Under the pieces are notes generated by a model that was not told where the DNA came from, made no database searches, and saw only the letters and a program-made list of their open reading frames with translations. From Pseudomonas sp. S09G 359 (GTDB lineage Bacteria > Pseudomonadota > Gammaproteobacteria > Pseudomonadales > Pseudomonadaceae), in assembly GCF_002843605.1 (NCBI RefSeq), contig NZ_CP025263.1:2447501-2511500 (forward strand): a DNA stretch of 64,000 nt, read 5' to 3'. A program made the position numbers and the translations under genes. Positions 16,408 through 24,522 of this stretch are shown in pieces; within the stretch, counting starts at the first letter, position 1, and each line of letters begins with the position of its first letter.

Positions 16408-18932
16408 GCATGCTTGATGGATTGCGGACTTTTTTCGACCACAGCCGACACACCCTGAGTGTGCGCAAGGTCGAAGCCCGGCTCGATGTCTTGGCCTTCA
16501 CCGGCCAAGAACACCTGAGCCAACCCTACACCTACACCATAGAGTTCACCAGCACCGAGCGTGACCTTGCGGCCGACACCTTGCTTGGCCAGGACGCCAG
16601 TTTCAGCCTGCGCGCCGCCCTGCAAAAACAAAGCTCGTTTCTGGCGCCAAGCCCCGAGGAAATCAAGCCGCTGCGCACCCTGTATGGTGTGATCACCGGC
16701 TTCAAGCGCGACTCCGGCTCCAACGACCAGGCCTGTTATGCCGTTACGTTGCGGCCGCGTTTGGCGTTACTTGAGCGCGGTCAGCAATACCGCATCTACC
16801 AGCACCAATCGGTGCCGGAGATCGTCGAAAGCATCCTGCGTAACCGCCACGGCTTCCTCGGCCAGCACTTCCTGTTCAGCCTGAAACGCGACTACCCCCG
16901 GCGTGAACAGGTGATGCAATACGGCGAAAGCGACCTGGCCTTTATCGACCGCCTGCTGGCCGACGTAGGGATTTGGTACCGCTTCACCAGCGACGACCGC
17001 CTGGGTATCGATGTGGTCGAATTCTGCGACGATCAACGCCTCTACCAGTTCGACATCGAGCTGCCTTTTCGCCCGCAATCCGGGCTCGGCAGCAGTGGCC
17101 AGGACGGGGTGTGGCAACTGCAATCGAGCCACGCGGTGGTCGAAAAGCAGGTGCACATTCGCGCCTACCAGCACCGCGACGCCAGCGCCTACCTGAGCGG
17201 CGAGATCGACCAGACCCGCGGCGCAACCACCACCTACGGCGAGGCCTACCACTTCGCCGAACCCTACAGCGCCCTGGGCGATCGCCTCGATCAAGACGAA
17301 CGCCTGCTAAGCGAAAGCGGTTACTTCTACGCGCGCCTTAGGCATGAGCGCTACCTAAACGGGCAGACCCAACTCAGCGGTATCAGCAGCAGTGCCATCC
17401 TGACGCCGGGGCAGGTGCTCAACGTGTCTGGCGCTGCGCCCGCGGCTTTCACAACCGGCGCGGTGATCACCGGGCTGACCACCACGGCGGCCCGTGACAG
17501 CAGTTTTATCGCGACTTTCGAAGCGATGCCCTATTCAGAAAGCGTGTGCTTTCGCCCAAAACTGCAGCCAAAACCACAAATCGCCGGCACCGTCCCGGCC
17601 CGCGTCACCAGCCCGAAGGCTCACGACCCTTACGCCGAAATCGACATAGAAGGCCGCTACCGAGTCAACTTCCTCTTCGACCGCGACACCTGGAAACCCG
17701 GCCAGGAAAGCGTCTGGCTACGCCTGGCTCGACCTTACGCAGGTGACACCCATGGCCTGCATCTACCGCTGATAGCCGGCACCGAAGTGGCCATCGCCTT
17801 CGAACAAGGCGACCCGGACCGCCCCTACATCGCCCATGCCCTGCATGACAGCCAACACGTCGACCATGTGACCTTGCGCAACTACAAACGCAACGTGTTG
17901 CGCACGCCGGCGAATAACAAACTGCGCATGGATGACACGCGTGGGCAAGAGCATATCAAGCTCAGTACGGAACACAGTGGTAAGAGCCAACTGAGCCTGG
18001 GGCATCTGGTGGATGCCGAGCGCAAACTTCGCGGGGAAGGCGCGGAGTTGCGTACTGATGGGCATGCCGCTATCCGTGCGGGCAAGGGCATTTTCATTAG
18101 TGCTGATCCACAGCCAAAAGCTCAGGGCGATATGCTCGAAATGAGTGCTGCGCTGGCGCAACTCAATAACGCGTTGCAACTGGTAAATGCCCTGGCGCAG
18201 AGCGCTTCCGTATCAGGTGCCTTGCCCGCCGACGCCCAGTCACAGCAAGGATTACAGGATGCGCTAACACGCCTTAAGGACGCAGGCCTGATTGCCTCGG
18301 CTCCCGCAGGCATGGCACTCACGACTCCAGCAAATATTCAATTGTCCGCAGGTAACACCCTTACCGCTACGGCGGGGGAGAGTGCCGATGTCAGTGTATT
18401 CAAGCGTTTCAGCGTAGCAGCCGGTGAATCCATCAGCCTGTTTGCCCACGCCCTGGGGCTCAAGCTTTTTGCTGCCCGTGGTCCAGTGGATATCCAGGCT
18501 CAAACCGATGGGATGACACTGCAAGCGGACAAGGCACTGACCCTGAACAGCATCAATGGCGAAATCGTGGTTGATGCTCAGCAAGGCATCACGCTGGTCA
18601 GTCGAGGCGCTTACATCAAGCTCAAGGATGGCTCCATCGAGATCGGAGCTCCGGGGGAGTTGCGGATCAAGAACGACAACATTACTTGGGGTGGTTCTGC
18701 GTCACTCAATTCGGCGCTCGCCGCAATGACTATGCAGGACCCCATCTATAAAAACCCGATGCAGGGTGGGTTCCAGGTCAGGGACAAGGTAAGCGATGCA
18801 CCTAAACCCTACGTGAGTTATCGCATCGAAGCGGCCGACGGCAGCGTGGTGCGTGGCATGACCGATGCCAACGGCTACACACAGCGTCATTACGGCCTGG
18901 AGCCGCAAGGCATCAAGTTGTTTTTTGAATGA
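16404..18932 (+). CDS. vgrG: T6SS spike protein VgrG (TssI) with a C-terminal beta-rich extension
   Basis: An 842-residue VgrG. The gp27-like base (residues about 20-370; e.g. YTIEFTST, YGESDLAFIDRLLADVGIWYRF) leads to the gp5-like OB fold and DUF2345 beta-helix (about 380-750, with VWLRLARPYAGDTHGLHLPL and EVAIAFEQGDPDRPYI). The last ~75 residues (PYVSYRIEAADGSVVRGMTDANGYTQ...) resemble a transthyretin- or carboxypeptidase-regulatory-like fold, a form often used to dock an effector. The effector candidate starts immediately after, supporting that role. Translation is coupled to clpV by ATGA. Confidence 0.93.
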   Translation: MSMLDGLRTFFDHSRHTLSVRKVEARLDVLAFTGQEHLSQPYTYTIEFTSTERDLAADTLLGQDASFSLRAALQKQSSFLAPSPEEIKPLRTLYGVITGFKRDSGSNDQACYAVTLRPRLALLERGQQYRIYQHQSVPEIVESILRNRHGFLGQHFLFSLKRDYPRREQVMQYGESDLAFIDRLLADVGIWYRFTSDDRLGIDVVEFCDDQRLYQFDIELPFRPQSGLGSSGQDGVWQLQSSHAVVEKQVHIRAYQHRDASAYLSGEIDQTRGATTTYGEAYHFAEPYSALGDRLDQDERLLSESGYFYARLRHERYLNGQTQLSGISSSAILTPGQVLNVSGAAPAAFTTGAVITGLTTTAARDSSFIATFEAMPYSESVCFRPKLQPKPQIAGTVPARVTSPKAHDPYAEIDIEGRYRVNFLFDRDTWKPGQESVWLRLARPYAGDTHGLHLPLIAGTEVAIAFEQGDPDRPYIAHALHDSQHVDHVTLRNYKRNVLRTPANNKLRMDDTRGQEHIKLSTEHSGKSQLSLGHLVDAERKLRGEGAELRTDGHAAIRAGKGIFISADPQPKAQGDMLEMSAALAQLNNALQLVNALAQSASVSGALPADAQSQQGLQDALTRLKDAGLIASAPAGMALTTPANIQLSAGNTLTATAGESADVSVFKRFSVAAGESISLFAHALGLKLFAARGPVDIQAQTDGMTLQADKALTLNSINGEIVVDAQQGITLVSRGAYIKLKDGSIEIGAPGELRIKNDNITWGGSASLNSALAAMTMQDPIYKNPMQGGFQVRDKVSDAPKPYVSYRIEAADGSVVRGMTDANGYTQRHYGLEPQGIKLFFE

Positions 18933-18949
18933 TCCTGGAGTCCACAAAT

Positions 18950-21238
18950 ATGACCGAAGCCAATGTACATAGTGCTGAAAACCAGATCAGCAAGCAGGAC
19001 TCCCTGGTGGTGGCGCATCACCAGTCAACCCAGTGCTATTTTTGCCCCGAGACCGAAGAGCTGGTCTTTATTGCAGACAGCGAAGCCGGTGAGTTTGAAA
19101 ACCACTGGCGAGAGATGATGACCCGCGTCAATCAGTTCCATTTGGCCAAGGAGGCTTATTCCTCGGCCTTGGAGGCCTATGGCACGACGACTTCAACCAG
19201 GACGCTTTCATCGGTTGAAACCGAGGCCTATACCCAGAAAGTGACTGCGACAGAGGCCAAGCTGGAAAAAGAGCGAGAGGCATTGCGCAACAAACTTGGG
19301 GCATTCTCCCAGGAGGGTATGAGCTATGACGATGTTGTTGAGCTACTGCCGATCATGGGGCAGGGGGCGAAGAAAAAAAACGGCGTCAAGCCTGCTCGCT
19401 ATGCCTATGTTAGGAAAGGCTATTTCAGCAAGAGCCAGCAGGGTCGAAAACTGCATACGGTTTCTTTGAAAGGCAACGACAAAAAAGGCGGTACAGGGAG
19501 TATCTACGGAAAAAATAAAAACGGTCAGCGCCGCATCGATACCGAGAAACTCAAGCAACAACTGACCGATGCGAACTGGCCAAAAATAAAGCTCGAATTG
19601 AAAGACATTGTCCAGTGGAGCGGGTTGGATTTTGATCCTGAATCACTCAATCACGATTTCGCGCTCTGGGAATGGGCTGAAGCCTGGAACAAGAGCCTGG
19701 TGGGCAAGGCCGCGCTAGGTGCCAACGTCGATGTGTCCGGTGGCGCGCAGTTTATGCGGTTCGTATCCAATGTAGGGGCCAGTGCCGAATTCGACCCGAG
19801 CAAGGGCAATGTCGCGCTCAAAGGCGAAGCCAAGGCCACTCTTACCGTCGCGTCCGGGATGGTAAACCTCACCGCATATGTGCCAGACCGCCTGGGGTGG
19901 TCGTTGTCCTATACCAACGCCAAGGGCAACACCTTCGATATGGGCGTGTTGCGCCTGTACCTGAGCCCGGAATTGAACGGTTTTATCGGTGCTTCGGTAC
20001 AAGTGGAAGGGCAACTGCAAGTGGTGACAACCGGCGACAAGCAACTGCTGGCGGGTCAGCCCAGCAGCCGACTGCCGCGCTTTCAGGAAAGAAGAACCAA
20101 AGGCAAAACCTTTCACAACCAGATGGCTGCCGAAGACGAAGGCCTGAACCTTTCCGGCGAAGCCTTTGCGGGTGTGCGTGCCGAAGGCAGCCTCAAAGGC
20201 GGCGTGCAATGGCTCAAGCCAACGGCGCCCACAGACCTCAACAGCCCTGTCGCTGGCTTATTGAAATCCAGCGGTGAATTTACCGATTTCTGCACTATCG
20301 GCGGCAGCATTGGTGGCATGCTCGGAGCGGGTGCAGGAGGGAAACTTCACTGTACGTTTATTAACGGAAAGTTCTGCTTTCATGTGGCTGCGAGTTTGTG
20401 TTGGGGTGCGGGTGCGAAGGGTGGGTTTATTTGTGAGGTGGGCACTAATACGATTGTGGAGTTTGGGGCTTGGTTGGTTTATCAGTTGTATCGGTTGGAT
20501 TATGGTTTCTTTGATGTGGTTAATAAAAGTGCTTTTGGTGTCTATAGTTGGTACTGCGTTTTGCAAATGGAAAGTGTGGGTGGTGATCTATATGAAAGCT
20601 ATGGAAGATTGAAAGGCGATGTTGAGTACGTCGCTGATAAATTCAACGAGTTCATAAAAGTCCTGGTAAGCGAAAATAAAGATGATTTTGATGCGTCGAG
20701 ACGACGTAATAAACTTTCTGCAAGTATTAATGCTAATCCCGACAGGCTTTTGCACCATACCCCAGAGGCTAAGGGTATCTTACTTTACCTGCTCACCCGA
20801 CATGGGGTATGGGATCATCTCGATTGGGGTAATCGAGGAAAAAATTGGATTCCTGATATTTACGGCGAACGTAAAGAGGCAGTGAGTTTGGTACTTAAAA
20901 GTATTCAGACTCGTGCCGAATGGCGCAAGGTTCTATGTCGTATGACGGCAAACGGTACCAGCTTAGCTCAAGCCGATAATGAGCTGGAGATAATGGAGCA
21001 GCAGGAACGGCATTTAGTGAGCTTTTTGCAGGAGGGTATTAATCAAGATAAAGAACTTTGGAAAGCGAAAAGCGATTTGATTGCAATTTATGACCGATTA
21101 AAAGAAACCGTTGCTTGGGGGTACGCTTTGGCGATGAATGATACGAAATATTTTGACCTTAATAGGGTGCCCAATCCCCACTACCCACAGCGCTGCATAT
21201 TTAGCCCTTGTGAGTCACAGTCAAGCCGATGGGCTTGA
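18950..21238 (+). CDS. Putative T6SS effector, unknown family, Gly-rich membrane-active-looking region
   Basis: A 762-residue protein encoded directly behind vgrG. I recognise no enzymatic motif. An N-terminal CYFC pair (CYFCPETEEL) is followed by helical, charged segments (about 60-140), a beta-rich central region (about 255-420), and a Gly/Ala-rich amphipathic block (about 445-540: IGGSIGGMLGAGAGGKL, CWGAGAKGGFICEVG, FGAWLVYQLY) that could insert in membranes. A helical C-terminal part follows. From about 20,360 on the DNA turns visibly AT-richer, so the C-terminal ~290 residues look recently acquired. The ATG at 18950 has GGAG 9 nt upstream; an ATG at 18929 overlaps the vgrG stop. No known immunity gene fits by name, and the next two genes are candidates. 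Confidence 0.6.
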   Translation: MTEANVHSAENQISKQDSLVVAHHQSTQCYFCPETEELVFIADSEAGEFENHWREMMTRVNQFHLAKEAYSSALEAYGTTTSTRTLSSVETEAYTQKVTATEAKLEKEREALRNKLGAFSQEGMSYDDVVELLPIMGQGAKKKNGVKPARYAYVRKGYFSKSQQGRKLHTVSLKGNDKKGGTGSIYGKNKNGQRRIDTEKLKQQLTDANWPKIKLELKDIVQWSGLDFDPESLNHDFALWEWAEAWNKSLVGKAALGANVDVSGGAQFMRFVSNVGASAEFDPSKGNVALKGEAKATLTVASGMVNLTAYVPDRLGWSLSYTNAKGNTFDMGVLRLYLSPELNGFIGASVQVEGQLQVVTTGDKQLLAGQPSSRLPRFQERRTKGKTFHNQMAAEDEGLNLSGEAFAGVRAEGSLKGGVQWLKPTAPTDLNSPVAGLLKSSGEFTDFCTIGGSIGGMLGAGAGGKLHCTFINGKFCFHVAASLCWGAGAKGGFICEVGTNTIVEFGAWLVYQLYRLDYGFFDVVNKSAFGVYSWYCVLQMESVGGDLYESYGRLKGDVEYVADKFNEFIKVLVSENKDDFDASRRRNKLSASINANPDRLLHHTPEAKGILLYLLTRHGVWDHLDWGNRGKNWIPDIYGERKEAVSLVLKSIQTRAEWRKVLCRMTANGTSLAQADNELEIMEQQERHLVSFLQEGINQDKELWKAKSDLIAIYDRLKETVAWGYALAMNDTKYFDLNRVPNPHYPQRCIFSPCESQSSRWA

Positions 21239-21252
21239 TAACTGGAGTAATC

Positions 21253-22257
21253 ATGAGTGCAATAAAGTTGATGTTGAGTGTGTTTTTCATCTTGATACTG
21301 ATGGGGTGTGATCAGCGCCCTGAATCGGTGAAAGTCTGTGAACGGGATAAGTCTTCAAAGCGCGCCGGAGAATTTATTAAGCGAGTTAAAGCAAATCTGG
21401 TTTTTGTCGAGGGGGGCGAGTTCTTGATGGGTGACTACGGCGTGGAGTATGGTCCTGAGAAACTGCCCTATGATTTAGAAAGGGACAGCAAACCCTTGCA
21501 TAATATTAAACTAAGTAGTTATTCCATTGATCGCTTTAAGATAACCAATCAGGCGTATCAGTTTTATTTGAGTCGTAATGGGTTGGCGCTTCGGACGGAC
21601 GTAGCGGGAGATCGATTTAAAGTAATTAGCAGCGCGCCCGACTTGCCGGCGCATATGGACTGGTATGAGGCTGAAGCATACTGCTCCTGGCTGGCAGAAA
21701 TAACGGACTTGCCATTTTACTTGCCGACCGAGGCTCAGTGGGAATATGCGGCGCGTAGCCGTGGGCAATTTTTGATGGTGGCTACGAATGATGGAACCTA
21801 TAAAGCTACGAATGTCCCTAATAGTGAGGATGATGGCCCTCGAGGAATTAATATTTCTAGTTCAATGGACAGGTTGGACTTTGCAAAAAAAATGGGGTGG
21901 AATACTAGGTATTTAACACCGTTGCCTGTGGACATGTTTCCAGCTAATCCTTTAGGTCTCTACTCAATGTCAGATAATGGTGAGGAATGGGTCAAGGATT
22001 GGTATGATCCAGAATATTATAAATATTCACCAATGGTCGATCCTCAAGGGCCAGATAAGCCTGTGTTCAAAGATGAATTTGGTCGTGATGTAAAGGTGGT
22101 TCGTGGCCAAGCGTCTGCTGATCCGAGTTGGGGGGGTGGAATCAACGTACAAAGAAAGGCTGCTGAGCCCCATGGATATATGGATGAAACTACTTTTCTT
22201 TTTTTAAGTTCAAAAACCGCCCGCTGCGTAGTAAATAGCACGAAGCCAATTAAATAA
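21253..22257 (+). CDS. Formylglycine-generating-enzyme-like (SUMF1 fold) lipoprotein
   Basis: A 334-residue predicted lipoprotein. The signal peptide ends in LILMGC with Cys19 as the lipidation site. Residues about 55-330 show the FGE-sulfatase/SUMF1 fold: LVFVEGGEFLMGDYG, RFKITNQAYQFYL, DWYEAEAYCSWLAE, LPTEAQWEYAARSRG, NPLGLYSMSDNGEEWVKDWY and VVRGQA. The paired catalytic Cys of true formylglycine enzymes is not evident; only TARCVV ends the domain, so it may be a binding pseudoenzyme. AT-rich DNA and position next to the effector candidate suggest an immunity or accessory role. TagR in the P. aeruginosa H1-T6SS is a precedent for an SUMF1-like T6SS protein. Confidence 0.75.
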   Translation: MSAIKLMLSVFFILILMGCDQRPESVKVCERDKSSKRAGEFIKRVKANLVFVEGGEFLMGDYGVEYGPEKLPYDLERDSKPLHNIKLSSYSIDRFKITNQAYQFYLSRNGLALRTDVAGDRFKVISSAPDLPAHMDWYEAEAYCSWLAEITDLPFYLPTEAQWEYAARSRGQFLMVATNDGTYKATNVPNSEDDGPRGINISSSMDRLDFAKKMGWNTRYLTPLPVDMFPANPLGLYSMSDNGEEWVKDWYDPEYYKYSPMVDPQGPDKPVFKDEFGRDVKVVRGQASADPSWGGGINVQRKAAEPHGYMDETTFLFLSSKTARCVVNSTKPIK

Positions 22258-22305
22258 TTTAATTTGATTGAATAATGGATTTGAAAAGCTCTCAAGGGGG
22301 TTGAG

Positions 22306-23004
22306 GTGAAGGTTTTATCTTTTTTTAAATACGTGTTTTCAGCAGTCGGTATCATTTTGCTGGTAGGCGGGTTTTTGGCTTATAAAAACACCAGCGATTT
22401 TTTGCTCGACGCTATTTCCGCACAAGGAACTGTTACCGGCCTAGAGCAAAGCAGAAGCAGCGATTCGGTCAGTTACTATCCCATCGTAAGTTTTATCGGA
22501 ATAAACGGGCAGCCAGTCAAGTTTCGGTCGTCCGTGGGTAGCAGTAGATCTTCGTATGCCGTAGGGGAAAAAGTCGAGGTGCTGTACTCGTCTTCTGATC
22601 CGGCGGGCGCAAAGCTCAAGAGTTTTTTTGCGCTCTGGGGTGCCACCTTGGTGATGGCCATAATGGGCGCGGTTTTTCTGTCTATCGGTGGGCTTATCTT
22701 TTTGATAGGCGTATTGAAAGGTCGCAAAAGGGCGTATTTGCAGCGCAACGGTGTTGCTATAGAGGCGAAAATTCAATCGGTGGAGGTCAAAACTAACATT
22801 TCTATGAATGGGCAAAGCCCTTTTGTTGTGGTGTGCCAATGGCTGAATCCTATGACTCGCCAGTTGCATACATTTGAAAGTGAAAATATCTGGTTCGATC
22901 CGACCCCTTATATAGAGCAGGACACCGTGACGGTGCTTGTAGAAAAAGATAACCCTGAAAAGTATTACGTCGATATCTCATTTCTTCCCAAGTTGGCAGC
23001 TTAA
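22306..23004 (+). CDS. DUF3592-type membrane protein, possible immunity protein
   Basis: A 232-residue inner-membrane protein. The first transmembrane segment (about residues 9-27) leads into a DUF3592-like extracytoplasmic beta domain (about 35-108: ISAQGTVTGLEQSRSSDSVSYYPIVSF...VGEKVEVLYSSSDP). A second membrane segment (about 112-138) and a second, similar beta-rich half with SVEVKTNI...VTVLVEKDNPEKYYVD follow. The start is GTG at 22306 after AAGGGGG. It lies inside the lower-GC island between the FGE-like lipoprotein and PAAR genes. Membrane proteins in this place are often immunity factors against membrane-targeting toxins, which is inference here. Confidence 0.6.
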   Translation: MKVLSFFKYVFSAVGIILLVGGFLAYKNTSDFLLDAISAQGTVTGLEQSRSSDSVSYYPIVSFIGINGQPVKFRSSVGSSRSSYAVGEKVEVLYSSSDPAGAKLKSFFALWGATLVMAIMGAVFLSIGGLIFLIGVLKGRKRAYLQRNGVAIEAKIQSVEVKTNISMNGQSPFVVVCQWLNPMTRQLHTFESENIWFDPTPYIEQDTVTVLVEKDNPEKYYVDISFLPKLAA

Positions 23005-23037
23005 GTCTGGGCCATAGGTTTTAGTTCAGGAGGTTTT

Positions 23038-23301
23038 ATGCGGGGCGTTATTTGTGTCGGCGACAAACTGTCGTCGGGCGGCGACGTGCTGACCGGTGCC
23101 CGTGAATTGAAGTTCATGGGACGTGAAGTGGCGTGTGTGGGAGATGAGGTTATATGTCCACTACCTGGGCATGGCCGTAATCAGATCAGCGAAGGGGATA
23201 TTGGCAGTCGCTGCAATGGCCGGCCGATCGCCCTTCACGGTCATCGCTGTGACTGCGGATGTACGTTGATCAGTTCACTGCCTAACGCCGGGAGGCGGTA
23301 A
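23038..23301 (+). CDS. PAAR-domain spike tip protein
   Basis: An 87-residue PAAR protein that caps VgrG to form the sharp tip of the T6SS spike. It shows the PAAR pattern GDKLSSGGDVLTG...VACVGDEVICPLPGH, then GSRCNGRPIALHGHRCDCGCTLISS. The His and Cys residues supply the tip metal site and the C-terminal Cys cluster is common in short PAARs. AGGAGG upstream of the ATG is a strong ribosome-binding site. There is no toxin extension, so cargo must be carried by VgrG or bind non-covalently. Confidence 0.9.
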   Translation: MRGVICVGDKLSSGGDVLTGARELKFMGREVACVGDEVICPLPGHGRNQISEGDIGSRCNGRPIALHGHRCDCGCTLISSLPNAGRR

Positions 23302-23302
23302 C

Positions 23303-24493
23303 GTGCCTGTCGACCTAAAGGCCTTGCCGGAGCAACTTCCGCTACCACAGCCGCTTCAGCACGGGCGTTGGTGGTTGATGGTTCTACTGTGTGCGTTAGT
23401 GGTAGGCGGCACAGTCGTATTGCTGTGGCCACAGGGACATTGGCCTATGTCTATGTGGTTCTGGTGCTGCGTGGTGGTGTTCCCGTTAATACCTGGACTG
23501 CTGGCTTATGCCTTGCGCTTGTTGACCTATGAAAAGCGAAGGGATTACGCACGCAGCTGGAATGAGAGCCGTGAAGAACATGCACAGGTGTTGATTATTC
23601 AGGGGCGCCGCGCTGTTGCGTTGTTGACAACGGCTTATCGCTCGGGTGCTGGCAACAATCGAATCGCCGAGGCGCTTCGGCGTGGTGGCAATCCATTGCA
23701 ACCGGTTTATTTGGAGTCCATGGCGCAGACGATGCGTTTGAACCAGCTTGAACCGCACGTACGGCTTCATACGCCGCAAGAGTACGCGCAGCGTCTGCAG
23801 CTTTATATGCAGCAAGTGGTGATCGAGTTAGGCCCGGATTTGCATCGCTTCGCTCACAACAAGCAGCTCTGCATTCGTATCCGACATAACCAGGTGTTGA
23901 GTGATGACAATGTCTTGTCGTTATGGCGCTCGGCTTGGAACAAAGTGGGTATTGATCATCAAGTGTTTTTTGCAACACAGGACGACGGCTTGATGTGGCT
24001 CGATACGTGGTTGGATGATCCCAACCGACATCTCTGGCTGTCGTTAGAAATCAATTTATTCCTGGAGCCCGTTGCAGAACACGCCGAGTCTGTCTGCGCA
24101 GTGTTGTTGGCCTCCTATGAGGAATGCATTGCACAGAAATTCGAACCGGTCGCCTGGATACACCGCCCCGTACGAATGGCCGATCCCGTCTTTGCGTTGC
24201 AGGACGCCTTCTTTTTTGGGGGACTCACGCCGGGAAGCAAAGAGCATTTCATCTGGCTCACTCAAATCCCAAAGGATATGTCTGGTGAAGCAAATATTGC
24301 CCTGAGTACTGCCGGCTACCCCGTTGACGTTGCCATGCTCCATCAACTGGATAGCTCGTTTGGCTCGCCTGGATGTGCGGTGGGTAACGTTGCACTGGTA
24401 CTTGCCAGTGAGCAGGCCAGTGCTGATCACCAACCTCAGGTGGTGATGTTGCAGGACGTTTCCCCGCAGGTTTTCGTGGTCCGGCCTGCTTGA
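23303..24493 (+). CDS. T6SS-associated membrane protein of unknown function
   Basis: A 396-residue protein with two transmembrane segments (about residues 24-44 and 52-72) and a large, presumably cytoplasmic, C-terminal region with no catalytic motif that I recognise. The start is GTG one base after the PAAR stop, with GGGAGGCGG as ribosome-binding site, so it is translationally linked. It precedes tssM. Similar uncharacterised genes occur at this spot in some enterobacterial and Pseudomonas T6SS clusters as far as I recall. A role in membrane-complex assembly or PAAR/effector loading is possible but unproven. Confidence 0.6.
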   Translation: MPVDLKALPEQLPLPQPLQHGRWWLMVLLCALVVGGTVVLLWPQGHWPMSMWFWCCVVVFPLIPGLLAYALRLLTYEKRRDYARSWNESREEHAQVLIIQGRRAVALLTTAYRSGAGNNRIAEALRRGGNPLQPVYLESMAQTMRLNQLEPHVRLHTPQEYAQRLQLYMQQVVIELGPDLHRFAHNKQLCIRIRHNQVLSDDNVLSLWRSAWNKVGIDHQVFFATQDDGLMWLDTWLDDPNRHLWLSLEINLFLEPVAEHAESVCAVLLASYEECIAQKFEPVAWIHRPVRMADPVFALQDAFFFGGLTPGSKEHFIWLTQIPKDMSGEANIALSTAGYPVDVAMLHQLDSSFGSPGCAVGNVALVLASEQASADHQPQVVMLQDVSPQVFVVRPA

Positions 24494-24522
24494 TGATCTT
24501 GAGATAAGGATTAATCGTAAAC

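Noticed and set aside
20161..20340. Effector candidate considered as an Rhs/YD-repeat toxin or as VasX
   Set aside because: There are no YD repeats, no Rhs core DPxGxT-type motif and no VasX N-terminal pattern. Only the Gly-rich membrane-like block is reminiscent of pore-forming effectors.
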